From contig CAZRQL010000010.1 of the NCBI GenBank assembly GCA_964602415.1, forward strand, positions 33,247 to 97,246: a stretch of 64,000 nucleotides of DNA, read 5' to 3'. This DNA is from CAZRQL01 sp964602415. GTDB taxonomy: Bacteria; Bacteroidota; Bacteroidia; Cytophagales; Flammeovirgaceae. Below are positions 1 to 7,786 of the stretch, in pieces (position 1 is the first letter of the stretch; each line of letters begins with the position of its first letter). Under the pieces are notes generated by a model that did no database searches, was not told where the DNA came from, and was given only the letters and a program-made list of their open reading frames with translations. A program made the translations under genes and the position numbers.

Positions 1-2832
1 GCCCAAAAAAGCCATAGATTTGGCTTGTTCTTCTTGCTCTCCACCAAAACGGATAAAGTAACCCGGCGGGAGGCGGTGGTTTTTGAGCAATGTTTTGATT
101 TCAGAGACAATTTCATTAGCGTTGTAGCCTTCTACTACGTTGGAACTCACACGGATTAGTTTATTTAAATCTTTGCGTTTGATGGAGCCAAAGGAAGACG
201 AATACTCGATTGATCCCAGAGCCGAAATAGGCACTTGGTGGTACTGCCCTCGGTTGTCTTGAAAAGTCACCCTTCGTTCATTGAGGATGGTAGGGTCGTG
301 TCGGTATTCTTCTTTGAGTCTCAATTGGATAGGGTGGTCATCGTCCCCATCTTTGAACTTAGAGACCTCTTTGCCGTATATGGCTGTGCGCAAATCACTG
401 GCTATCATACCTGTCGAAAGCCCAAACCGTCTGGCTTTGTTGCGGTCGAGTGTGAGCAAGAGTTCCGGTTTCCCTACCTCAATCTCCAAACTCAATTCGT
501 CAATTCCGGGTATGCGCTCTTGTTCTATCATGCGTTCTATTTTCTCGGCTTCTTCTATGAGGGTCAGATAGTCTTCTCCTGTTACTTCGATACTGATGGG
601 TTTACCTACCGGAGGGCCTTCATTGTTTTTGTCGGTTTTGATTTTGATTCCTGCAAAAGTTTTGGCGTACTCGGACATTTTGCGCATCACTTCGGCGGTG
701 GAGATACCTCCACGTTGGTTGAAATCTACAAAAGAGACTGTAATTTTGGATTTGTGCGGGGTGAACTCAACTGACCGCTCTTGGGGGTCGCCTGTGCCTT
801 CCCCTACATTGGTAACAATAGATTTGATAGCCGGTCGGTAAGGCTCCAAAACAGTGTACAGCTTTTTTTCCAGTACAGCCGTCGTGCTATCAGTGGTTTT
901 TACATCAGTACCCAAGGGCAATTCGATGTACCAGTAAACAAATCGAGGCTCTCCTGCTGGAAACAGTTCCACCGAAGGCACCCTCAAGGCGAAAAGCATG
1001 ATGGAGCCAACCAGAAGCACAAAAGCCCCCACAACAATCAAAAAAGGCGTGTACCCTTTAAGAGATGCCTCAATGAGTTTGAGATAGGCATTTTCTAAAA
1101 CAGGGAGTATTTTATTTTGGAAGTAAATAGAGGCTCTTTTAAGAAAGAAAATATTGATGATACCCAATATACCGAAAGTGAAAAGTAAGTTTGGCAAGGT
1201 ATAGCTACTTTGTGCCATCAAATAAAAAGGTACAGAAAGCACAATAAGAGCCAAGGAAGCTCTGAAGGCAAGTTTGGGAAATTTGGCATCGGGTTCTTCG
1301 AGTTTCATAAATTTGGCTATGAAAACGGGGTTGATCACCAAGCCCACAAACAGCGAAGCCGACAGCACCACAATCAGGGTAATGGGCAGGTATTTCATAA
1401 ACTCACCCATAATGCCCCCCCAAAAAGCCAGTGGCATAAAAGCCGCAACGGTAGTGGCCGTTGAGGCAATAATGGCCAGAGCGACTTCTCCTACCCCTTC
1501 AAGGGCTGCTTTTTTGATGGGTACACCTTCTTCAAAGAGACGGTAGGAGTTTTCTACCACCACAATCCCATTGTCCACCAACATACCTAAAGCCAAAATC
1601 AACGCAAAAAGTACCACGATATTGATAGTAACCCCAAAAGCATTGAGGATCATAAAAGACAAAAACATAGACATGGGAATGGCTGTGCCTACAAAAAGAG
1701 AATTGCGCAAGCCCATGAAAAACAACAACACCGATACCACCAATATCACCCCCGATATAATATTGTTTTCCAGACTCGAAATCTGAGTTTTCATCTCATC
1801 GGCCTGGTTTTCGGTTACGACCAAATTGAGGTTGGGCGGCAGAAAACTGCTTTGTGCTTTTTTGATGATTTGGTTGATTTTTTCATCGGCATTGATGAGG
1901 TTTTCACCGCTTTTTTTGATGACTTTTAGAGAAACAACAGGGAAGCTACCTTCTTGCAAAAAGTTTTGAGTAGCCAAACGGGCATAGCTCTTGCGGTCTT
2001 CGTAGCTGTCCACCACTTGTGCTACATCCCTGATATAGACAGTAGCTCCTTTTTCTGATTTGACGATTACGTCTTCAATCTCTGAGACTTTGGTAAACTC
2101 ACCCGAAACCCTGAGCGACCGGCGATACCCCCCGGAGATAACATCCCCCCCTGAGATGGTAACGTTTTCCCTTGCGATGGCTGATTCCACATCTCCAAAA
2201 GTGATGCGCATGGCGTCCATTTTGAAGGGGTCTATATTGATCTGGATTTCGCGTTTGATGTTGCCAATAATGTCCACCCGAGTTACTTCGGTGAGGGCTT
2301 CTATTTCATCCTCAAGTTTTTCGGCATACTCGTTGAGTTTGTTGATCTCAAAATCTCCCGATAAGTTGATGGTCATGATGGGGATTTCTGTAAAGTCCAG
2401 TTCCCGTACTTGAGGGTCTTTGTCCAAATCATTGGGCAGGTCTTTTTTGGCTTCATCAACAGCATCTTTTACATCTTGCAGGGCTTTGGAGACTTTTACA
2501 TCTTCGTTGAATTCGATTACTATGGCACTCACATCCATTGCCGAAGTGGACTCAATTTTTTTGACCCCTTTGACGGTCTTGAGTTGCTTTTCTATGTGGC
2601 GGGTGATGAGGTTTTCTATATCGGAAGGAGAGTTGCCGGGATAAATGGTATTGACGTACACGGTGGGCATCACAATTTCAGGGAACTGCTCTTTAGGCAT
2701 GTTCAAGTATGAGTTAAGCCCTGCCAACGCAATAATGGCAGTGAGGATAAATACACTCACCGAGTTTTTCAAAGCCCATGTACTGAGCGGAAATTCTCTT
2801 TTGACTTCTGAGTTTTGGTCTTGGGGGTTCAT
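1..2832 (-). CDS. RND efflux permease, HAE1/AcrB-like (3' end cut by window edge)
   Basis: This is an inner-membrane proton-driven efflux pump subunit that works with a periplasmic adaptor and an outer-membrane channel. Translation from the ATG at 2832 gives 944 residues that stay open to base 1. The first membrane helix lies near residue 15-35 and is followed by the porter-domain segment containing PKEQFPEI and YPGNSP. The TM4 region reads LVDNGIVVVEN, so the AcrB Asp407-Asp408 pair appears as Asp-Asn, which is common in HAE1-type pumps. Its start is 6 bp from the adaptor stop, so it is the last visible gene of the tetR-tolC-adaptor-permease operon. The substrate cannot be read from the sequence. 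The C-terminal membrane half is partly missing because of the window, not because of a mutation. Confidence 0.95.
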   Translation of the reverse strand, partial: MNPQDQNSEVKREFPLSTWALKNSVSVFILTAIIALAGLNSYLNMPKEQFPEIVMPTVYVNTIYPGNSPSDIENLITRHIEKQLKTVKGVKKIESTSAMDVSAIVIEFNEDVKVSKALQDVKDAVDEAKKDLPNDLDKDPQVRELDFTEIPIMTINLSGDFEINKLNEYAEKLEDEIEALTEVTRVDIIGNIKREIQINIDPFKMDAMRITFGDVESAIARENVTISGGDVISGGYRRSLRVSGEFTKVSEIEDVIVKSEKGATVYIRDVAQVVDSYEDRKSYARLATQNFLQEGSFPVVSLKVIKKSGENLINADEKINQIIKKAQSSFLPPNLNLVVTENQADEMKTQISSLENNIISGVILVVSVLLFFMGLRNSLFVGTAIPMSMFLSFMILNAFGVTINIVVLFALILALGMLVDNGIVVVENSYRLFEEGVPIKKAALEGVGEVALAIIASTATTVAAFMPLAFWGGIMGEFMKYLPITLIVVLSASLFVGLVINPVFIAKFMKLEEPDAKFPKLAFRASLALIVLSVPFYLMAQSSYTLPNLLFTFGILGIINIFFLKRASIYFQNKILPVLENAYLKLIEASLKGYTPFLIVVGAFVLLVGSIMLFALRVPSVELFPAGEPRFVYWYIELPLGTDVKTTDSTTAVLEKKLYTVLEPYRPAIKSIVTNVGEGTGDPQERSVEFTPHKSKITVSFVDFNQRGGISTAEVMRKMSEYAKTFAGIKIKTDKNNEGPPVGKPISIEVTGEDYLTLIEEAEKIERMIEQERIPGIDELSLEIEVGKPELLLTLDRNKARRFGLSTGMIASDLRTAIYGKEVSKFKDGDDDHPIQLRLKEEYRHDPTILNERRVTFQDNRGQYHQVPISALGSIEYSSSFGSIKRKDLNKLIRVSSNVVEGYNANEIVSEIKTLLKNHRLPPGYFIRFGGEQEEQAKSMAFLG

Positions 2833-2838
2833 CTGGAT

Positions 2839-3996
2839 TTATTTCAAAGTTAGTGCATTGACGATATTGACTTTTTCATCATTGATTACCTCGCTGTAGC
2901 CCTTGGTTACGATAATAGAGTTGGGTTCTAAGCCGCTTTCGACCAAAGTCATTTCTTGGTAGGTCATTCCCACGTTTACCACGGCTTTTTTCACCACGTC
3001 ATGCTCACCTTCTTTGGCGATGGTGTAGATGAATTTTTGCCCGGAAGTGGACTTTTGGATGTACTGCGAAGGCACAACGATGGCGTTTCTTTTTTGATAA
3101 TCACGGACTTTTAGCACTGCCAACGTATTGGGTCTGAGTAGATTGTCTTTATTTTGAATTTTCATACTGATTTTGAAGGTGCGGTTTTCGGGGTTGATGA
3201 ATTGGCCTACTTTCTCGATGCGCACAGGCATCTCAAGCCCTACGGCAGGGAAGGAGAGAAGCACCGTATCGCCTTTTTTGACTTGGCGGGAGTAGGTTTC
3301 GGCAATATCAGCCGTAACCTCAATGCTGGAAAGGTCAACGACGCGGGCAAAAGGCGAACCCATCATGGCCATTTCTCCTTTATTTTGAAAAATTTCATCT
3401 ACTATCCCATCTATCGGTGAAACGATGGTGGTTTTATTTAGCTGAGTGCGCAAGGTCTCGATATTTTTTTCCAAAGACTCTTTGTTGTTTTTGGCTTGCA
3501 GGTATTGTACTTCTGTGCCTATTTTCTGTTTGTAGAGGTTTTCTTGTTTTTCAAAGAGTGTTTTGGCCAGTTCGTAGCTTGTCTGGAGTTGCTCAAGGTT
3601 GCGGCGAATGATTTCAGCATCCAGACGGGCCAAGGCTTGTCCTTTGGCAACGGGTTGGCCTTCTTCTACCAGTCTTTCTATGATTACGCCTTGGCTTTCC
3701 GGCATAACGAGCACGTTTTTTTCGGATTTTACATTGCCTTGCACCTCAAAAAAGTGTTCAAATTTTTTCGGGCTTAGCTGCAAGACCTCGACAAGCCGCA
3801 AGCCATCTTTGGGGCCTTTGTTTTCCAAGGCCATGAGCTGATTTTCGACTTCTTCGATGCGGGCTTTGGTTTCGGTGTAGTTTTTTTTCAGGGTTTTGAG
3901 TTCCTCTCTTAGGGCATCGGCTTCTGGATTGTCGGATGGCTTGCCACCGCAAGCCGCTATTGCCAACAACGATAGGGTATAAGCAAATTTTTTCAT
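2839..3996 (-). CDS. RND efflux periplasmic adaptor (membrane fusion protein), lipoprotein
   Basis: This 385-residue HlyD/AcrA-family adaptor bridges the RND permease and the TolC-type channel. It opens with a lipoprotein signal whose lipobox is LAIAAC, so Cys16 should be lipidated and anchor the protein in a membrane. A short coiled coil follows (about residues 27-58). The lipoyl-type halves are visible around GVIIERLVEEGQPVAKGQ and SPIDGIVDEIFQNKGE, with a coiled-coil hairpin between them and beta-barrel and membrane-proximal domains after them. It lies 28 bp after tolC and 6 bp before the permease in one operon. Confidence 0.95.
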   Translation of the reverse strand: MKKFAYTLSLLAIAACGGKPSDNPEADALREELKTLKKNYTETKARIEEVENQLMALENKGPKDGLRLVEVLQLSPKKFEHFFEVQGNVKSEKNVLVMPESQGVIIERLVEEGQPVAKGQALARLDAEIIRRNLEQLQTSYELAKTLFEKQENLYKQKIGTEVQYLQAKNNKESLEKNIETLRTQLNKTTIVSPIDGIVDEIFQNKGEMAMMGSPFARVVDLSSIEVTADIAETYSRQVKKGDTVLLSFPAVGLEMPVRIEKVGQFINPENRTFKISMKIQNKDNLLRPNTLAVLKVRDYQKRNAIVVPSQYIQKSTSGQKFIYTIAKEGEHDVVKKAVVNVGMTYQEMTLVESGLEPNSIIVTKGYSEVINDEKVNIVNALTLK

Positions 3997-4024
3997 GGAA
4001 AAATTGAGATAACTTTAGAGAATA

Positions 4025-5344
4025 TTAGTTTTTAAGTTGTCCGGTAGCTTTTAAATAATTAACTTTTGCAATCAATGCGTTGTAAAGGGCTACATAGTAG
4101 TTGGTTTCGGCATTGCTCAAATCGCCACTCGATGAGGTAACTTCGAGCATGGCTCCGACTCCGTTTTGGTACTTGATTTTGGTAACTTGATAAACTTTTT
4201 TTGCCAACTCAATATTTTTAGCCTCATTTTCCAGTGCTTCAATGGCATTTTGCAAAGCGGTGTGGGCATTGTTGATTTCAAAGGCTATCGAGCGGCGCAA
4301 CTGTGAGGTGGAATTGTTGGTTTTTTCTTTTGCAAAAAGGGCTTGTTGGACTTTAGAGCGTTTGTAAAATCCGTCAAACAAAGGCACGTTGAGTTGGAGT
4401 CCCAAGGTAGCATTTTCAAAGTATTTGAATTTTTGAATTTCTTTGCCCCCTGCATTTGCGCCCAACGTCGCAAAACCGTAAAGGCTTGGCAAATAGCCCA
4501 CCCGGTAGCGTTGGATATTGAAACTGTCCAATTTGGCTTGCGTACCAAGCAAAGAAAGCTCGATGCGCGAAGAGCCGTCTGCTTTAGGCACGTTTTTTAG
4601 CTCCTCTTTCGCCAAATCGCGGATGGTTTGGGATAGAACCAATTTCTCTTCTTTGGGCATACCCATCTGGAAGCGCAGCAGTTCGAGGCTCAATGTTTCG
4701 AGGCGTTGGAGATTGGACAACTGGGTATTAATGTTGTTGCGTTGTACTTCAATGCGTTGTACATCTATTTCCTCTACGAAGCCATTTTGGTACATGACCT
4801 TAGTCTCATAAAGGAGCGAATCCAATCGGTCAAGGCTTTTTTTGAGTTGGAGTCTTTGTTCGCTGGTTACCAATGCGCCGTAGTAGGCTTTGGTAATATT
4901 TTCAATAATGTCTATCTGTGTGGCCTGCAGGGATTTTGAGGCCAGTTCTTCATACACTTTGGCCGCTTGCAGTCCTAAGAAAAAAGTGCCGTCAAATATG
5001 AGTTGGTTGTACTGCACATTTAGAGCAGAAGTATAATTTACTCCAAAAGGGACGGCTACCGGCGGATCGTTGGGACCTCCTCCCGCAAACTGGGCGGGCA
5101 AGATAAACTTTTGGATGATGGCATTGTTTATCAAATTGGCTGTACCGGAGATCTGGGGGAGTCCTTGCGATTTGACTTCATTGACTGTGGCATGGGCGAT
5201 TTGCATGTCCAGCCTCGCATTTTTGAGTGCCTCGCTTCGTGAAAGACCGTAATCAATACACTTGTTGAGGTCAAACTGCTCTTGAGCGTTGGTTGTGTGC
5301 ACCACCATGAGCGCAGCAACAAACCAAAAAAGTTTAGTTTCCAT
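4025..5344 (-). CDS. TolC-family outer-membrane efflux channel
   Basis: This 439-residue outer-membrane factor is the exit duct of the tripartite pump encoded by the next two genes. I chose the ATG at 5344 because it begins a normal signal peptide (METKLFWFVAALMVVHTTNA, cut before QEQF). A TTG further upstream would place polar residues in front of the signal. The protein has the two repeated helical halves of the family, with long amphipathic helices such as EVKSQGLPQISG near the N-terminus and a matching repeat after about residue 240. The reading frame starts 32 bp after the tetR stop. Confidence 0.93.
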   Translation of the reverse strand: METKLFWFVAALMVVHTTNAQEQFDLNKCIDYGLSRSEALKNARLDMQIAHATVNEVKSQGLPQISGTANLINNAIIQKFILPAQFAGGGPNDPPVAVPFGVNYTSALNVQYNQLIFDGTFFLGLQAAKVYEELASKSLQATQIDIIENITKAYYGALVTSEQRLQLKKSLDRLDSLLYETKVMYQNGFVEEIDVQRIEVQRNNINTQLSNLQRLETLSLELLRFQMGMPKEEKLVLSQTIRDLAKEELKNVPKADGSSRIELSLLGTQAKLDSFNIQRYRVGYLPSLYGFATLGANAGGKEIQKFKYFENATLGLQLNVPLFDGFYKRSKVQQALFAKEKTNNSTSQLRRSIAFEINNAHTALQNAIEALENEAKNIELAKKVYQVTKIKYQNGVGAMLEVTSSSGDLSNAETNYYVALYNALIAKVNYLKATGQLKN

Positions 5345-5376
5345 AAGTTTTTTTGACGAAAAGTTGTATTGTCCTA

Positions 5377-6021
5377 TCAAATCTCAGTTGTGTTATTGGT
5401 CAAATAATTTTGGTACAGGCTCATCCCTTTTGGAGTACAAATTCCTCTGATAAAGTGCTGGAAAAGTTGTATTTGCACTTGCACCAAATCAAATCGATCG
5501 CCGGGGAAGATTTCATGGTTGAGAGCCATTTCTATTTGGTGACTCCTAAACTTGGCAATCACTTCACAATCCATATCATCCCAAAATAACCCTTCAGCAA
5601 TACCTTGTTTTAGTAAGGCGGCCATATCGCAGCACATAACATTTTCTTTGTGAAGCCGATACACCTCCCAAGCTTTTGGGTAAAACTTTTGCAGGTCGTA
5701 AAAAAGAACAGCATTGATGGAAGCAAGTTCGGACTTGAAATAGTCGGTCAATAAAATAAGAAGGTGGACTGAGTTGTCGGCTGACTTTTTGAGATGTTCT
5801 ACCATTGTCTGGTGGCTATTCATCACATCGCTCATCACCGACATGACCAACTCGTCTTTATTGGGAAAGTATTGATAAAGCGTACGTTTTGAGATAGCAA
5901 GTTCTTTGGCTATGTCATCCATCAGTACTGAGCGGACACCGTATTTTTTGAACAAAACCTCAGCCCTACGTATCAAGCGATTTTTTACTTCATCGGCTGA
6001 AGATTGAAGCTGCTGATTCAT
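5377..6021 (-). CDS. TetR/AcrR-family transcriptional regulator
   Basis: This 214-residue regulator has the TetR helix-turn-helix at about residues 27-62 (LMDDIAKELAISKRTLYQYF). The divergent helical C-terminal part would be the ligand-binding and dimer domain. It is the first gene of the efflux operon, so the likely role is local control of the pump. An inverted repeat lies directly upstream (6036-6061) and could be its operator. The inducing ligand is unknown. Confidence 0.93.
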   Translation of the reverse strand: MNQQLQSSADEVKNRLIRRAEVLFKKYGVRSVLMDDIAKELAISKRTLYQYFPNKDELVMSVMSDVMNSHQTMVEHLKKSADNSVHLLILLTDYFKSELASINAVLFYDLQKFYPKAWEVYRLHKENVMCCDMAALLKQGIAEGLFWDDMDCEVIAKFRSHQIEMALNHEIFPGDRFDLVQVQIQLFQHFIRGICTPKGMSLYQNYLTNNTTEI

Positions 6022-6035
6022 GACGCAAAAATGAG

Positions 6036-6061
6036 AAAACTTTTTTTGTTTTCAAAGTTTT
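6036..6061. promoter_or_regulatory. Inverted repeat upstream of tetR, possible operator
   Basis: AAAACTTT at 6036-6043 and its exact complement AAAGTTTT at 6054-6061 are separated by 10 bases, starting 15 bp before the tetR start codon. Position and symmetry fit autoregulation by a TetR protein. The surroundings are very A/T rich, so chance symmetry is possible. Confidence 0.35.
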
Positions 6062-6181
6062 TTGTAAAAATTTTTTCGTCCTTTCTTTTACGCAAGGGTG
6101 ATAAGTTTTCAAAAATTCTCATGTATCAGACGGGTAAACCGGCCTTGACCTCGTATTTACTTTAAGATAAATCCTAATAAA

Positions 6182-6613
6182 ATGGCAAAAGCATCGTGGA
6201 ATTTGATTGGTGTCTTAGAGCGCACCGCCGAGAAGTTGGAAAAAGGTGCTCCCTACCAATGGGGACACATGGGACAGTGCAACTGTGGCAACTTGGCTCA
6301 AGAGCTTACCCCTTATAGCCCTGCCCAGATTCATACCTACGCTATGGAATCCAGAAAAGGAGATTGGGAAGAACAAGTTTCTTCTTTTTGCAATGATGGC
6401 GGCATGCACATTGATTTGGTGATATCTTCTATGATAGAAGCAGGACTCAGTCAAGAGGACATCATCAAATTGGAAAGGCTCTCAGACAAGCAAATATTGA
6501 GCCGCATACCCGAATCCATCCGCACACAAATCCGCCACAACGACCGCTCTCACGTAGCCACTTATATGCGCGAGTGGGCATCCATGCTCAAAGAAGAGGC
6601 AGAATTGGTATAA
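6182..6613 (+). CDS. Conserved hypothetical protein with CNCG motif
   Basis: This is a 143-residue soluble protein without a signal peptide or membrane helix. Near the N-terminus it carries a His/Cys cluster, GHMGQCNCGNLAQ (about residues 28-40), and later FCNDGGMHIDLV (about residues 69-80), which could bind a metal or be redox active. The C-terminal half is helical (KLERLSDKQIL, YMREWASMLKEE). I believe similar proteins occur in other Bacteroidota, but I know no function. It is a monocistronic gene divergent from tetR, followed by a long non-coding stretch. Confidence 0.75.
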   Translation: MAKASWNLIGVLERTAEKLEKGAPYQWGHMGQCNCGNLAQELTPYSPAQIHTYAMESRKGDWEEQVSSFCNDGGMHIDLVISSMIEAGLSQEDIIKLERLSDKQILSRIPESIRTQIRHNDRSHVATYMREWASMLKEEAELV

Positions 6614-6920
6614 GACCATGCTTTAGCACCCAATCTCCAGCAAAAGTAACTATTTGGATTGCCAACAAAATAGCGGCTTATTCATCTCATATTTTTGAAA
6701 TCCTTAGCAAGATATTATCTTATGCTTAAAATAAGCGTTGCAAATTATATTTCAATTTAAAGTATACTATAAATTAAGTGGTTTTATATTTTTTTTAGAA
6801 TTAAATCCTTGAAAATCAAGCGAATCAATCCTTAAAATCTTAAAAATCACTTAAATCTTGGTATAATTTGGCTACGCTTGTTGCTTATCCTCAACTAATT
6901 CTGCTTGTTTTGTTAGCTTG
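6614..6920. other. AT-rich non-coding region
   Basis: I see no credible gene here. It contains a short hairpin GCTTA-AAA-TAAGC at 6724-6736 and a periodic AATC motif at 6804-6857, and it ends at the transketolase promoter. Confidence 0.6.
6804..6857. repeat. Periodic AATC motif, about 9-base spacing
   Basis: AATC occurs at 6804, 6814, 6823, 6827, 6836, 6845 and 6854. The last four copies are spaced exactly 9 bases apart (AATC followed by five mostly A/T bases). It may be a degenerate short tandem repeat or a decayed dispersed element. Confidence 0.4.
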
Positions 6921-6951
6921 TTTGATACAAAAAAATATTGCTCTATGTTTG
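6921..6951 (+). promoter_or_regulatory. Bacteroidota promoter of the transketolase gene
   Basis: TTTG at 6921-6924 is followed after exactly 19 bases by TATGTTTG at 6944-6951, a full match to the Bacteroidota -33/-7 consensus. The predicted transcription start falls on or next to the ATG at 6956, so the mRNA would be leaderless. Confidence 0.7.
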
Positions 6952-6955
6952 CGCC

Positions 6956-7786
6956 ATGAAAAACGATTTGGAAAAAATTGCTTCGCAAGTGCGACGCGAC
7001 ATAGTTAGGATGGTACACAATGCCGGCAACGGACACCCGGGTGGCGCATTGGGTTGTGTGGAGCTTTTTGTTTTGCTTTACTTCAAAGTAATGAAACACA
7101 GCCCAAGTTTTAATACGACGGGACATGGTGAAGATGTGTTTTTTCTTTCCAACGGACATATTTCGGCGGTTTGGTACAGCGTACTGGCTCGCTCAGGATA
7201 TTTCGACACCAAAGAACTGGGCACACACCGCAAAATCAATTCACGCCTGCAAGGACACCCTACCCCTCACACCCATTTGCCGGGTGTAAGGATGGCTTCC
7301 GGCTCACTGGGGCAAGGTCTTTCGGTGGCAATAGGGGTTGCTTTGTCAAAAAGGCTTTCTGCTGACCCCAATTATGTGTATGTGTTGATGGGGGATGGAG
7401 AGCAACAAGAGGGGCAGATATGGGAGGCGGCCATGTTTGCAGCCCACCGCAAACTGGACAACTTAATTGCTTTTGTGGATCTCAATGGCCAACAAATAGA
7501 CGGCCCCACCGAAAAAGTCATGTCGCTCGGTACTCTGGGTGATAAATATCAGGCTTTTGGATGGAATGTGCTCCAATGCAATGGCAATAATTTCGAGCAG
7601 CTTGAAAATTGCATACTCAACGCCCAACAACAAAAAGGTAAGCCAACGGTTATTTTGATGGAGACCGTAATGGGTTATGGCGTGGATTTTATGATGCACA
7701 CCCACAAGTGGCACGGAATAGCTCCCAATGACGAACAGGCTGCCAAAGCACTTGCGCAACTGGAAGAGACACTGGGCGACTATTAG
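6956..7786 (+). CDS. Transketolase, N-terminal (thiamine diphosphate) subunit
   Basis: This 276-residue protein is the N-terminal half of transketolase, which moves two-carbon units between sugar phosphates in the pentose phosphate pathway. It shows GHPGG near residue 24, the segment MASGSLGQGLSVAIG, and the ThDP/Mg motif running from GDGEQQEGQ to the Asn of DLNGQQ. I chose the ATG at 6956 because MKNDLEKIA matches the family start. The C-terminal half needed for activity is not adjacent: the next gene is on the other strand, and the stop codons overlap at 7783-7786. The partner must be elsewhere in the genome. Confidence 0.93.
   Translation: MKNDLEKIASQVRRDIVRMVHNAGNGHPGGALGCVELFVLLYFKVMKHSPSFNTTGHGEDVFFLSNGHISAVWYSVLARSGYFDTKELGTHRKINSRLQGHPTPHTHLPGVRMASGSLGQGLSVAIGVALSKRLSADPNYVYVLMGDGEQQEGQIWEAAMFAAHRKLDNLIAFVDLNGQQIDGPTEKVMSLGTLGDKYQAFGWNVLQCNGNNFEQLENCILNAQQQKGKPTVILMETVMGYGVDFMMHTHKWHGIAPNDEQAAKALAQLEETLGDY

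Noticed and set aside
235..774. Plus-strand open frame inside the RND permease
   Set aside because: The minus strand gives a continuous, motif-rich RND protein over the same bases. The plus frame has no recognisable family.
6144..6180. Sigma70-type TTGACC promoter before the CNCG gene
   Set aside because: The matching -10 is at the wrong spacing, and other promoters here follow the Bacteroidota consensus.
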